From positions 124,001 through 188,000 of the forward strand of contig JBGAJM010000001.1 in NCBI GenBank assembly GCA_044224925.1: a stretch of 64,000 bases of DNA, read 5' to 3'. Made by a program: the position numbers and the translations under genes. The number at the start of each line of letters is the position of its first letter. Position 1 is the first letter of the stretch. Source of the DNA: Kapaibacterium sp044224925. Lineage in GTDB: Bacteria > Bacteroidota > Ignavibacteria > Kapaibacteriales > Kapaibacteriaceae. Below, one piece after another: positions 34,871 through 43,103 of this stretch. The notes below the pieces were generated by a model. The model had not been told where the DNA came from, made no database searches, and was given only the letters and a program-made list of their open reading frames with translations.

Positions 34871-35728
34871 GTGACGACAAAGAAGTCTCCCAAGAAGTCT
34901 TCCGGGACAGTAAAAACTGCTGCTCCGGTAGTGAAAAAAGCTGCCGGAGCAGCTTCTGTTTCCAAGAAGGCAACCGCCGCGAAGAAACCCGCACCTGCGA
35001 CCACTAAGGCCGTAGCTAAAAAGTCCGTTCCGGCTCCGAAGCCCGAAGCGGCAAAACCTGCAAGTAAGCCTGCAGCCAAGAAGTCCGTCGCTGCAAAACC
35101 TGCTGCGCCGGCACCTTCACCAGCTCCTGCCCCAAAGCCCATTACAACTGCCGGTCCGAAGCCGCGCACGCAAGGAAAGACCAAGGCACAACTTCGTGGT
35201 ATCACGAACTTGCCTACGCCTGCAAAGGTCGGTCCGATCCCGCAAGCCGTGCCGATGCAAAAGGCAGTTGCGCCGAAACAATTGGTGCCGATCCCGCCGA
35301 AGCCGGGTACGAAGTACTCTGAGAAGGACCTGACCATGTTCAAGGGCATCATCGAGAAGGCTCGAGTTGATGCGCTTGAAGAGCTTCGTATGCTCCGTGA
35401 GCGTCTCGAAGATCTCACGAATAGCGAGGCCGCCGAAGAAAGTGCCATCTATTCAATGCACATGGCAGAGCAAGGTTCCGAGGCGATAGAGAAAGAGAAG
35501 ACCTATGCGCAGATCCAACGCATCCAGGACTATATCCGCAAGCTTGACGAGTCGATGCAGCGCATCGCCGACAAGACCTACGGTATCTGTCGGATGTGCG
35601 GTATCCTGATCGCCAAGGAACGACTTCTCGCCGTACCGATCACCACGCTCTCCGCTTCGTATAAGATCCATCAGAAGTGTCCGTCCGACGGCGTTGATCG
35701 TATCGTGGCCAAAGACGCTCTGAAGTGA
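34871..35728 (+). CDS. TraR/DksA-like zinc-finger protein with basic low-complexity N-terminus
   Basis: A 285-residue product as annotatable (GTG 34871), with a Lys/Ala/Pro-rich N-terminal half and a DksA/TraR-type C-terminal domain: KYSEKDLTMFKGIIEKARVD, a coiled-coil of about 60 residues, then YGICRMCGILIAKERLLAVP and KIHQKCPSDG. DksA proteins bind in the RNA polymerase secondary channel and modulate rRNA and stress promoters. The Zn site is reduced compared with E. coli DksA: a CxxC and a later HxxC, not four Cys. The GTG start has no convincing ribosome binding site, and the frame is open upstream to the A10 tract, so the true product is probably the 408-residue fusion with the H1-like region. 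ileS - dksA-like - lspA is conserved gene order in Bacteroidetes. Confidence 0.8.
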   Translation: MTTKKSPKKSSGTVKTAAPVVKKAAGAASVSKKATAAKKPAPATTKAVAKKSVPAPKPEAAKPASKPAAKKSVAAKPAAPAPSPAPAPKPITTAGPKPRTQGKTKAQLRGITNLPTPAKVGPIPQAVPMQKAVAPKQLVPIPPKPGTKYSEKDLTMFKGIIEKARVDALEELRMLRERLEDLTNSEAAEESAIYSMHMAEQGSEAIEKEKTYAQIQRIQDYIRKLDESMQRIADKTYGICRMCGILIAKERLLAVPITTLSASYKIHQKCPSDGVDRIVAKDALK

Positions 35729-35738
35729 GCGCCGTTCC

Positions 35739-36368
35739 ATGCGTGCGATAGCGAATCGGGCCTTCCTCCTTGCCGCCTTCCTCATCGTGATCGATCAGAT
35801 CACGAAGGTGTGGGTGCATACCAACATGTTCCTGGGTGAGTCGTTCCCGCTTCTCGGTGAAGTGGTTCGCTGTACCTATGTGCAGAATCCCGGAATGGCC
35901 TTCGGCATCAGCTTTGGTGCCGGAAAGATCCTGCTCACGCTGTTCACCATCGTGATCTCCGTCCTGCTGGCATGGTATCTGCGTCGCCTTCGACCGTTCC
36001 ATCCGCTCGTACGCGTGGCCGTGATGCTGATCTTCGCAGGGGCCGTCGGGAATTTGATCGACCGAATGTTCTACGGGGTGATCTTTGGAGAAGACCCACT
36101 GATGTTCGGCAAAGTGGTGGACTTCATACAAGTGGACATTCCCGATGTGTCGTGGTTTGGAGAGATCTACACGCACTATCCCGTCTTCAACATCGCCGAC
36201 TCATGCGTGTCGTGCGGCGTGGTTCTGCTCATCTTCGTGAGCAAGTACATGCCAACAGCAGCAGAGTTGAAGCTCGGTGCCTATCTGTCCAAGGAGCAAC
36301 ACGACGATGGAATCAACAACGCAACCCAACCCCTCGGACTTTCTGGAGAAGATCGAGAAGGTCTATGA
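35739..36368 (+). CDS. lspA: lipoprotein signal peptidase
   Basis: LspA cleaves the signal peptide of prolipoproteins after diacylglyceryl transfer, in the inner membrane. The 209-residue protein has four hydrophobic segments; the catalytic Asp pair is visible in NLIDR and FNIADS, and QITKVWV and NPGMAFGI are family blocks. It starts 10 bases after the DksA-like gene and its 3' end overlaps the rluD-type gene by 62 bases. The C-terminal tail past about residue 180 is longer than usual and may be partly an artefact of the overlap region. The window contains several lipoproteins that would need this enzyme. Confidence 0.95.
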   Translation: MRAIANRAFLLAAFLIVIDQITKVWVHTNMFLGESFPLLGEVVRCTYVQNPGMAFGISFGAGKILLTLFTIVISVLLAWYLRRLRPFHPLVRVAVMLIFAGAVGNLIDRMFYGVIFGEDPLMFGKVVDFIQVDIPDVSWFGEIYTHYPVFNIADSCVSCGVVLLIFVSKYMPTAAELKLGAYLSKEQHDDGINNATQPLGLSGEDREGL

Positions 36369-37413
36369 GTTCACGATCCCGGCAAAGCAAAAGCCGGAGC
36401 GACTCGATGCATTCCTGACGCATGCCGTAGAAAATGCAACGCGTACCAAGGTGCAGAAGGGGATCGAGTCCGGCAACGTCCTCGTGAACGGTGCTCCATC
36501 GCGCGCCAACTACAAGATCAAGCCGCATGATGTGATCACATGCACCGTGATGCGCATGCCGCCGATCCAGCTGATCCCCGAAGACATCCCGCTCGACATT
36601 CGCTATGAGGACGATGATCTTGTGGTCATCGAAAAGCCCGCCGGTATCTCCGTCCACCCCGGACTCGGACATCGTAGCGGTACCATCGTGAATGCCATGC
36701 TCTATCACATGGGCATCCGAGAAGCGATCGACGTGTCGACGGACATTGTGCCTTGGGATGAAGAGGATGAATCGGTCGACACGACGGAAGAAGCATCCGA
36801 AGCATCGATCTTCGCATCGGCTGAAGTACGTCCGGGCATCGTCCACCGTCTCGATCGTGATACCACCGGACTCCTTGTCGTTGCCAAGAACTATGGCGCC
36901 TCGCTTGCCTTGGCCACGCAGTTCAAAGACCGCACGGTGCACCGTGAATACGTGGCCCTCGTCTGGGGCGTGATGCGCGACGATTCCGGTCTGATCGAAA
37001 CACAGATCGGCTACAACTCACGCAATCGAAAACTGCGTGCCGTCGTCGACAAAGGCGGCAAGGACGCAGCCACGGAATACACCGTGCTCGAGCGCTATGA
37101 ATGCGCAACCCTCGTGCGATTGAAGCTTCGCACCGGCAGAACACATCAGATCCGCGTCCACATGGCCCACTTGCATCATCCTGTTGTGGGTGATAAGGAT
37201 TATGGCGGCAGGGATCAGGCCATTCAAGGTGTGTATCATGCCTATCGGAAGTTGGCCAAGGATATCCTTGCGCATCTCGACCGACAAGCCCTGCATGCAC
37301 GGACCATCGGGTTCACGCATCCCGTGACGAAAAAGGTCATCGACGTTCAGAGCGAGCTGCCCGCCGATATGCAGGCTGCCATCGACCTCTGTCGTGCATC
37401 CGCTACGGCCTGA
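36307..37413 (+). CDS. rluD: RluD-family 23S rRNA pseudouridine synthase
   Basis: A 368-residue RluA/RluD-type pseudouridine synthase that modifies uridines in 23S rRNA. An N-terminal S4-like domain (RLDAFLTHAVENATRTKVQKG) is followed by the catalytic block HRLDRDTTGLLVVAKN with the essential Asp, and LKTGRTHQIRVH-type sequence LRTGRTHQIRVHMAHL near the C-terminus. A 30-residue acidic insertion rich in Glu, Asp and Ser (residues ~155-180) separates the domains and is unusual. ATG 36307 is chosen over 36277 because AAGGAG lies nine bases upstream. It overlaps lspA by 62 bases. RluD as opposed to RluC is a best guess. Confidence 0.9.
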   Translation: MESTTQPNPSDFLEKIEKVYEFTIPAKQKPERLDAFLTHAVENATRTKVQKGIESGNVLVNGAPSRANYKIKPHDVITCTVMRMPPIQLIPEDIPLDIRYEDDDLVVIEKPAGISVHPGLGHRSGTIVNAMLYHMGIREAIDVSTDIVPWDEEDESVDTTEEASEASIFASAEVRPGIVHRLDRDTTGLLVVAKNYGASLALATQFKDRTVHREYVALVWGVMRDDSGLIETQIGYNSRNRKLRAVVDKGGKDAATEYTVLERYECATLVRLKLRTGRTHQIRVHMAHLHHPVVGDKDYGGRDQAIQGVYHAYRKLAKDILAHLDRQALHARTIGFTHPVTKKVIDVQSELPADMQAAIDLCRASATA

Positions 37414-37415
37414 CC

Positions 37416-38105
37416 TTACTTTGGCAGCGGCATTCCTCGCATCCGTCCCGCAATGAACGAAGCGCGCTTGCGCGTATAGGCCGAAGGTGCATCGGCATGG
37501 AACCGACGTGGATTGGGCACCACAGCCGCTAACAATGCGGCATCGGCGTTCGTGAGTTCCGATGCGGGTTTGTGGAAATAGTATCGCGACGCAGCATCCA
37601 CTCCGTACAGTCCGTCGCCCCACTCGATCATGTTCACATACACCTCAAGGATGCGCTGCTTGCCCCAGATCGCTTCGATGAGATAGACGAAGTACACTTC
37701 AAATGCCTTGCGCACCATCGACCGCCAGGGGACGAGGAAGACGTTCTTCGATGTTTGCATCGTGATGGTGCTTGCCCCCAATGGCGGCTTGCCACGCTTG
37801 ACCCGTCCCGCATTCACATGCTTGGCGCGCTCCACGGCCTTCCAGTCGATACCGTTGTGACGGAGGAACTTCCCGTCCTCTCCACTCTGCACCGCACGAA
37901 AGATGGCGGGCGAGCAACTCCCGTACGAGATCCACGAATGTGCCATCGTCATGCGATGTCCGGTGAACGGTGCCTGCACAAAACGCATGGCCATCAAGGG
38001 CGTGATGGCGGGAGGGACGATGCGGAAAATGGCCACGACCAGCACGGATCCCACGAGGAAGGCCACGATCGTCCGCCATGTCCACACGAAAAAGTTTTTC
38101 ACCAT
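37416..38105 (-). CDS. mtgA: monofunctional peptidoglycan transglycosylase
   Basis: A 229-residue membrane-anchored glycosyltransferase of family GT51. TM1 is VAFLVGSVLVVAIFRIVPPAI; the conserved blocks are QSGEDGKFLRHNGIDW (with the catalytic Glu), GASTITMQTSKNVFL, and RILEVYVNMIEWGDGLYGV. It polymerises lipid II at the inner membrane without a transpeptidase domain. It converges with the rluD-type gene with only two bases between stop codons, and is divergent from the Lrp-type gene. Confidence 0.94.
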   Translation of the reverse strand: MVKNFFVWTWRTIVAFLVGSVLVVAIFRIVPPAITPLMAMRFVQAPFTGHRMTMAHSWISYGSCSPAIFRAVQSGEDGKFLRHNGIDWKAVERAKHVNAGRVKRGKPPLGASTITMQTSKNVFLVPWRSMVRKAFEVYFVYLIEAIWGKQRILEVYVNMIEWGDGLYGVDAASRYYFHKPASELTNADAALLAAVVPNPRRFHADAPSAYTRKRASFIAGRMRGMPLPK

Positions 38106-38130
38106 ACTTGCGCCAATCCCTTAAAGAAAT

Positions 38131-38138
38131 TAGGTTTG
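38131..38138 (+). promoter_or_regulatory. -7 element TAGGTTTG of the Lrp-type regulator gene
   Basis: TAGGTTTG matches TAnnTTTG and a TTG lies 20 bases upstream (38108-38110), the spacing expected for a Bacteroidetes -33/-7 promoter. The ATG at 38182 is 43 bases downstream, so this transcript has a normal leader. Confidence 0.65.
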
Positions 38139-38181
38139 CAGTGCCCAGAGGTTAAGAATCTAAAGAAACGCCGACCAAAAC

Positions 38182-38634
38182 ATGCTCAAAGACCTAGACC
38201 GACAGATCTGTGAACTCCTCCAGACGAATGCCCGGACCAGCTTGAGCGAGATCGCCGAGAGTGTGGGAACATCCATCCCCACCGTGAGCGACCATGTGCG
38301 AAAACTCGAAGAGGCGGGCTTCATCCACGGATACACGGTCGTCCTCGACGCTGCCCAATGCGGCTTCGACGTCACGGCCTTCATCTTCGTCGACATGGAC
38401 TCGAGCTCTCACTACGAATCCTTCCGCAAGAGCTGCCGCCAACGCGCCGACATTCTGGAATGTCATGCCATCACCGGAACTGCCTCGCACCTGATCAAGG
38501 TACGCGTTAAAAATACAGCAGCGCTCGAGCAACTCCTATCGGCCATTCAACTTTGGAAAGGTGTCACGCGCACTCTCACCAACGTCGTCCTCAGCACCCA
38601 CAAGGAATCACTCGCCCTGCCGCTTTCGTCATAA
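38182..38634 (+). CDS. Lrp/AsnC family transcriptional regulator
   Basis: A 150-residue regulator with an N-terminal winged helix (LDRQICELLQTNARTSLSEI followed by AESVGTSIPTVSDHVRKLEE) and an AsnC-type ligand-binding domain (FIFVDMDSSSHYESFRKSCR, ITGTASHLIKVRVKNTAALE). These proteins form octameric discs that bind amino acids such as Leu, Asn or Gln. It is transcribed upstream of the glutamine synthetase III gene in the same direction, with a heptamer repeat between them, so it may regulate nitrogen assimilation. This is inference from context. Confidence 0.92.
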   Translation: MLKDLDRQICELLQTNARTSLSEIAESVGTSIPTVSDHVRKLEEAGFIHGYTVVLDAAQCGFDVTAFIFVDMDSSSHYESFRKSCRQRADILECHAITGTASHLIKVRVKNTAALEQLLSAIQLWKGVTRTLTNVVLSTHKESLALPLSS

Positions 38635-38690
38635 ACTCGTCACTCGTCACTCGTCACTCGTTACTCGTCACTTGTCACTCGTCACTTTTA
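38635..38690. repeat. heptanucleotide tandem repeat ACTCGTC
   Basis: Seven tandem copies of ACTCGTC, with single-base changes in the fourth (ACTCGTT) and sixth (ACTTGTC) units, followed by a degenerate eighth (ACTTTTA). It directly follows the stop codon of the Lrp-type gene and ends 11 bases before the glutamine synthetase start. The length is not a multiple of three, so copy-number change would alter spacing or frame. Confidence 0.95.
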
Positions 38691-38701
38691 ACTCTCTTCC
38701 T

Positions 38702-40876
38702 ATGTCTTCCTTCCACGAATTCGACGTGATCTCCGCAGCCCGCACGTGGCGCAATGATGCAACAGCGGATCCCTTGCCAACATCGACGCTCAAGGACGTC
38801 TTCGCCGACGATGTCCTCACGGCCGATCAGCTTCGACAGCGGCTTTCCAAGCCCGTCTGGAAGTCGCTTCAGGCCACGATGGAGAAGGGAAGCACCATCG
38901 ACCCGGCCATTGCCGATACCGTGGCCCTGGCCATGATGACGTGGGCACTTGAGAAAGGGGCCACGCACTACACGCACTGGTTCCAACCACTCACGGGCAG
39001 CACAGCAGAGAAGCACGACAGTTTCGTGATGCCGACATCCGATGGAAATGCGATCGCGCAGTTCCACGGCAAGGAGCTCATTCAGGGTGAGCCGGATGCA
39101 TCGTCGTTCCCGAGCGGTGGACTCCGTGCAACGTTCGAAGCGCGTGGGTACACGGCATGGGATCCAACGTCGCCCGCCTTCATCATGCGACACTCGAACG
39201 GCGCAACGCTTTGCATCCCGACGGCCTTTGCATCGTGGACGGGAGAAGCGCTCGACCTGAAGACGCCATTGCTTCGCTCGCTCGAGTGCTTGAACACAAG
39301 CGCACTGCGAGCGATGAAGTTGTTCGGTCATGACGACGTGTCCAAGGTCTCGTCCACCGTTGGTGTGGAGCAAGAGTACTTTCTCATCGACGAAGAATTC
39401 TATTTCCGTCGGTCCGACCTGGTGATGAGCGGACGGACGTTGTTCGGTGCGAAGCCACCACGTGGACAGGAACTCGAGGACCATTACTTCGGCTCCATTC
39501 CGGACCGCGTGCTGAGCTTCATGGCCGACGCAGAACATCAGCTCTACAAGCTTGGCATTCCGATCCGAACACGACATAACGAAGTGGCACCCGGTCAGTA
39601 CGAAGTGGCACCGCTCTTCGAGGGCAGCAACATCGCTGCCGATCATCAGCAACTCATCATGCAGGTGCTGAAGAACACAGCACGCAAGTTCGGTCTGGTC
39701 TGCTTGCTCCACGAAAAGCCCTTTGCCGGTGTGAACGGAAGCGGCAAGCATGTGAACTGGTCGATGAGCACCGACACAGGATTGAACCTGCTGGAGCCGG
39801 GCGAGACGCCACATGAGAACATGATCTTCCTGTTCTTCTGCGCCGCGGTGATCCGCGCCGTCGATACCCATCAAGACCTTCTGCGCGCAAGCGTTGCATC
39901 GGCACCGAACGATCATCGTCTGGGTGCCAACGAAGCACCACCGGCCATCATCTCGATGTTCCTTGGCGATCAACTCACGGAGATCTACGATCGCATCGAG
40001 TCCGGCAAGGGCGGCTCCTCCAAGCGCGCCGGCTTGCTCGGCCTTGGAACACCAGTGCTGCCAACGCTTCCACGTCATGCCGGCGATCGCAACCGCACAT
40101 CGCCCTTTGCCTTCACCGGCAACAAGTTCGAATTCCGCGCACCGGGTTCATCTCAGTCCGTCTCGTTCCCGATCACGGTACTCAATACCATCGTCGCCGA
40201 ATCCATCGATGCGCTTTCGCGCTCCATCGAGGCACGACTCAAGAAGAAGCAAACCTTCGAGGTCGCTTTGCAAGAGACGCTTCGCGAAGTGTATGCATCG
40301 CACAAGCGCATCATCTTCAATGGCGACGGATATGCGGCGAAGTGGCATCGCGAAGCAGAGAAGCGCGGACTCTTGAATCTGCCGACGACCCTTTCCGCCC
40401 TTCATCACCTTACGAGCGACAAGAACACGAAGCTCTTCTCCGACTATGGCGTGCTGTCGCATCGCGAGATCGAAGCACGTGCAGAAGTGATGTACGACCA
40501 GTACTTCAAGACGGTGAACATCGAAGGGGAGACCACGGAATGGGTGGCGCAAACGCAGATCCTGCCGGGTGTGCTGCAGTACTTGCAAGACCTCGCACAA
40601 ACGTCCGTGGCCATGCATGGCGGTTCGCTCGCAACGACGCGCACCATCGAGCAGATCTCGCAAGGTGCGGATCAACTCTCGCATGCATTGGAACATCTGC
40701 GCTCGATGAATCTCGAGCTCGGCGGTGATACATTGCTGGAGAAGGCCCAACACATGCACGAGAACGTGTTGCCGGCCATGTTGGCTGTGCGCAAGGCCGC
40801 CGACCAATTGGAGCGCGTGATGGCCTATAAGCACTGGCCGCTTCCGGGCTATCGCGAAATGCTATTCGTGAAGTAG
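38702..40876 (+). CDS. glnN: glutamine synthetase type III
   Basis: A 724-residue GSIII, which makes glutamine from glutamate, ammonia and ATP in the cytoplasm as a dodecamer. This length and the blocks GVEQEYFLIDEEFYFRRSDL, HYTHWFQPLTG, GVNGSGKHVNWSMSTDTGLN and TSPFAFTGNKFEFRAPGSSQ are diagnostic of type III (versus ~450-residue GSI). The start at 38702 is the family start; the frame is open back through the repeat to 38561, but that stretch is not GS-like. The 3' end overlaps the convergent Ig-repeat gene by 15 bases. An Lrp-type regulator lies upstream. Confidence 0.96.
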   Translation: MSSFHEFDVISAARTWRNDATADPLPTSTLKDVFADDVLTADQLRQRLSKPVWKSLQATMEKGSTIDPAIADTVALAMMTWALEKGATHYTHWFQPLTGSTAEKHDSFVMPTSDGNAIAQFHGKELIQGEPDASSFPSGGLRATFEARGYTAWDPTSPAFIMRHSNGATLCIPTAFASWTGEALDLKTPLLRSLECLNTSALRAMKLFGHDDVSKVSSTVGVEQEYFLIDEEFYFRRSDLVMSGRTLFGAKPPRGQELEDHYFGSIPDRVLSFMADAEHQLYKLGIPIRTRHNEVAPGQYEVAPLFEGSNIAADHQQLIMQVLKNTARKFGLVCLLHEKPFAGVNGSGKHVNWSMSTDTGLNLLEPGETPHENMIFLFFCAAVIRAVDTHQDLLRASVASAPNDHRLGANEAPPAIISMFLGDQLTEIYDRIESGKGGSSKRAGLLGLGTPVLPTLPRHAGDRNRTSPFAFTGNKFEFRAPGSSQSVSFPITVLNTIVAESIDALSRSIEARLKKKQTFEVALQETLREVYASHKRIIFNGDGYAAKWHREAEKRGLLNLPTTLSALHHLTSDKNTKLFSDYGVLSHREIEARAEVMYDQYFKTVNIEGETTEWVAQTQILPGVLQYLQDLAQTSVAMHGGSLATTRTIEQISQGADQLSHALEHLRSMNLELGGDTLLEKAQHMHENVLPAMLAVRKAADQLERVMAYKHWPLPGYREMLFVK

Positions 40877-43072
40877 GATCGGCACCGATCGCACACTGAA
40901 CGGCGATAGCAGTTGCAACAGATACAGTCCATGTGCCAGCGATGTTCGCGGCATGTGGACTGTATGCGTTTCAGCAGCATCCGACGTGTGATCGAACGCT
41001 GCGCTTGCAACGAGTCCGCCATCGATCGATCGAAGGTCGATCCGATGCATGCCGCGCTCTTGCGTGAGCACGTCAACATCGATCACATCGGCATCGTCCA
41101 CATGCAATCGTTCGATGCGCAGTGGTTGCAGGAAGCGCACCATCCGCCCTTCGAGAAAACACGTCGTGACCGTGCACGATCCATCCTGCGTGCGCACCGG
41201 ATGAGAGCCGGCAGGGGAGATCGTGATCGACTCGAACGTCAGCGGCGTTGACGATGGCACGTCGAGCAGCGTGTTGACGATCAGGTCCGTCACATGCGAT
41301 GAACGCGCCGGATGCACATCGAGCACGCGGAACTGCACACGCCGCACGGAATCGTCCATGCTTTCACTGATGTACAGTCCGTTGCTCACACCGCGCGAGA
41401 TCAACAACGTGCGCTTGAAGCGGATCATCCCCTCAACGTCGATCGCCTCGCCGCCCTCCATGGTCCCTTCGACCGTCACGGAGATCGGCAAGGCCACGGT
41501 CGTACCCGCTGCGACGGTGGTATCAGGCAAGGAGAAGAGCAAGGTGGCAGGGGGCGGGGCATCGATGGCCGATGCAATGATGGTCGACGTGAGATCTGTT
41601 GCACAGTCGGACAGCAGTTCGCACTGCATGCGGAGTGTGGTGGTGTCGACAACCGTGGGAGACCATTCGAGCGTGAGCGTCACGGTGCGTCCGGGATCGA
41701 CGAGGCGTGGAAGTGTTGGAGCGATCACGCGTATCGGTGGCACCGATGGCGTGAAGGAGATGTTCATGATGCTGAAGGGCGTGGTGCCTGTGTTCTGCAC
41801 GTCGACGTTGATGCGGGCCGTGCTGCCCACCGTCGTCGGACCGAGGACCACCGGATCTGCAATGGTGGCCGTTGGTGTTGCACCGGCCAACACTTCGAAG
41901 AAGGCCGTGTCCGAACAGTTCTCAAGTGTTGTGGCGATCACGCGATAGATACCGGCGGCGTTCACATCGATCGATGGTGTGCGATCTCCGGTGTTCCATG
42001 CATAGATGGCAATACCCGGTGTGGCGGAGAGGGTGAAGCGGTCGCCCGGACAGACGATGCGTGGACCCGTGATGTCGACGGATGGCAGGGGATGAACGAA
42101 GACCTCAAGTGTGTCCGACGTTCCGGTGCACCCGCTGGAGTCAACAAGGTCCACCCAATACATGCCGGATCGCGAAACGTGGATCGTCGACGTGGTGTCA
42201 CCCGAGTTCCATCGATACGACAGGTAGCCATTGCCAACACGAAGCTCCGTGGAGTCACCTTCGCAGATGTTCCGTCGGTTGAAGAGCAACTCCGGTCGCA
42301 GTCGCGCACCTACGCGCACGGCATACTGTGCCACCGATGCACATACCTGTGCATCCGGTCGCGGCAGTGACGTGGTGAGCTCCACCTGTCCGCTCCCATT
42401 CCACCGCACACGAATGGCCCGCGTGTTCTGTCCTTGCAGGATCGTCCCGCCCACCACATTCCACGCATAGGAGGCGCCGGGCACGTTGTTCGCCACATAG
42501 GTGGCCTCGGAGCCTCTGCATGCAGCGTTGGGTCCGTTGATGGCCGACGTGGGCACGGGTAGGAACTCGACCACCAGACTGTCGCTGCTTCCCACACATC
42601 CGTTGCTATCCATCACCGTCACTCGGAACACGCCGTTCTTCGTGATGGAGATCGTTCGCGTTGTATCGCCGGTGTTCCATCGATACCACACGAACAGGTC
42701 GGGCGCTTGCAGGGCGGCCACATCACCTTCGCACAGATACTGCCGTCCGTTCCCGATGAACGGATGCGGCTTGGGCACGTCGCGGATCACGATACGCCCC
42801 GAATCAAGCGAACCGTTCCGGTTGATGGCATAGACCACATAGGTGCCACCCACATTCACGTAGATCGTCTGCCCTCGTTCACCGGTGCTCCACACGTAGT
42901 TACTGTAGCCGGAATCCGCCGTGATCGCTTGTGCACTCGACCCCTCGCAGATATGCTGCGGACCGGACAGACCGATCCCCGCCGCCTTGCCGCCGTAGGG
43001 GACAAGACAGAACAAAAGCATGATCATGACGGCGGCGTGCGACAGCAACGTTCTCCTTCCTATATTCGGCAT
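40862..43072 (-). CDS. secreted protein with Ig-like repeats
   Basis: A 736-residue secreted protein. ATG 43072 gives the signal peptide MPNIGRRTLLSHAAVMIMLL followed by a short hydrophobic end. At least four Ig-like or PKD-like repeats follow, each carrying the pattern C.G....L.....Y..Y.WNTGDTT.TI.V...G.Y.V.V.DS.GC (for example CEGDVAALQAPDLFVWYRWN). The C-terminal half changes to FN3-like and chitobiase-like domains, and it ends LLQLLSPFSVRSVPILLHE. No type IX sorting domain is obvious, so its final location is unclear. It is divergent from the metalloprotease gene with 31 bases between starts, and related to it in the repeat units. Confidence 0.8.
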   Translation of the reverse strand: MPNIGRRTLLSHAAVMIMLLFCLVPYGGKAAGIGLSGPQHICEGSSAQAITADSGYSNYVWSTGERGQTIYVNVGGTYVVYAINRNGSLDSGRIVIRDVPKPHPFIGNGRQYLCEGDVAALQAPDLFVWYRWNTGDTTRTISITKNGVFRVTVMDSNGCVGSSDSLVVEFLPVPTSAINGPNAACRGSEATYVANNVPGASYAWNVVGGTILQGQNTRAIRVRWNGSGQVELTTSLPRPDAQVCASVAQYAVRVGARLRPELLFNRRNICEGDSTELRVGNGYLSYRWNSGDTTSTIHVSRSGMYWVDLVDSSGCTGTSDTLEVFVHPLPSVDITGPRIVCPGDRFTLSATPGIAIYAWNTGDRTPSIDVNAAGIYRVIATTLENCSDTAFFEVLAGATPTATIADPVVLGPTTVGSTARINVDVQNTGTTPFSIMNISFTPSVPPIRVIAPTLPRLVDPGRTVTLTLEWSPTVVDTTTLRMQCELLSDCATDLTSTIIASAIDAPPPATLLFSLPDTTVAAGTTVALPISVTVEGTMEGGEAIDVEGMIRFKRTLLISRGVSNGLYISESMDDSVRRVQFRVLDVHPARSSHVTDLIVNTLLDVPSSTPLTFESITISPAGSHPVRTQDGSCTVTTCFLEGRMVRFLQPLRIERLHVDDADVIDVDVLTQERGMHRIDLRSIDGGLVASAAFDHTSDAAETHTVHMPRTSLAHGLYLLQLLSPFSVRSVPILLHE

Positions 43073-43103
43073 CAAGTTACCGAGATTTCACCGAGGGCAT
43101 TCC

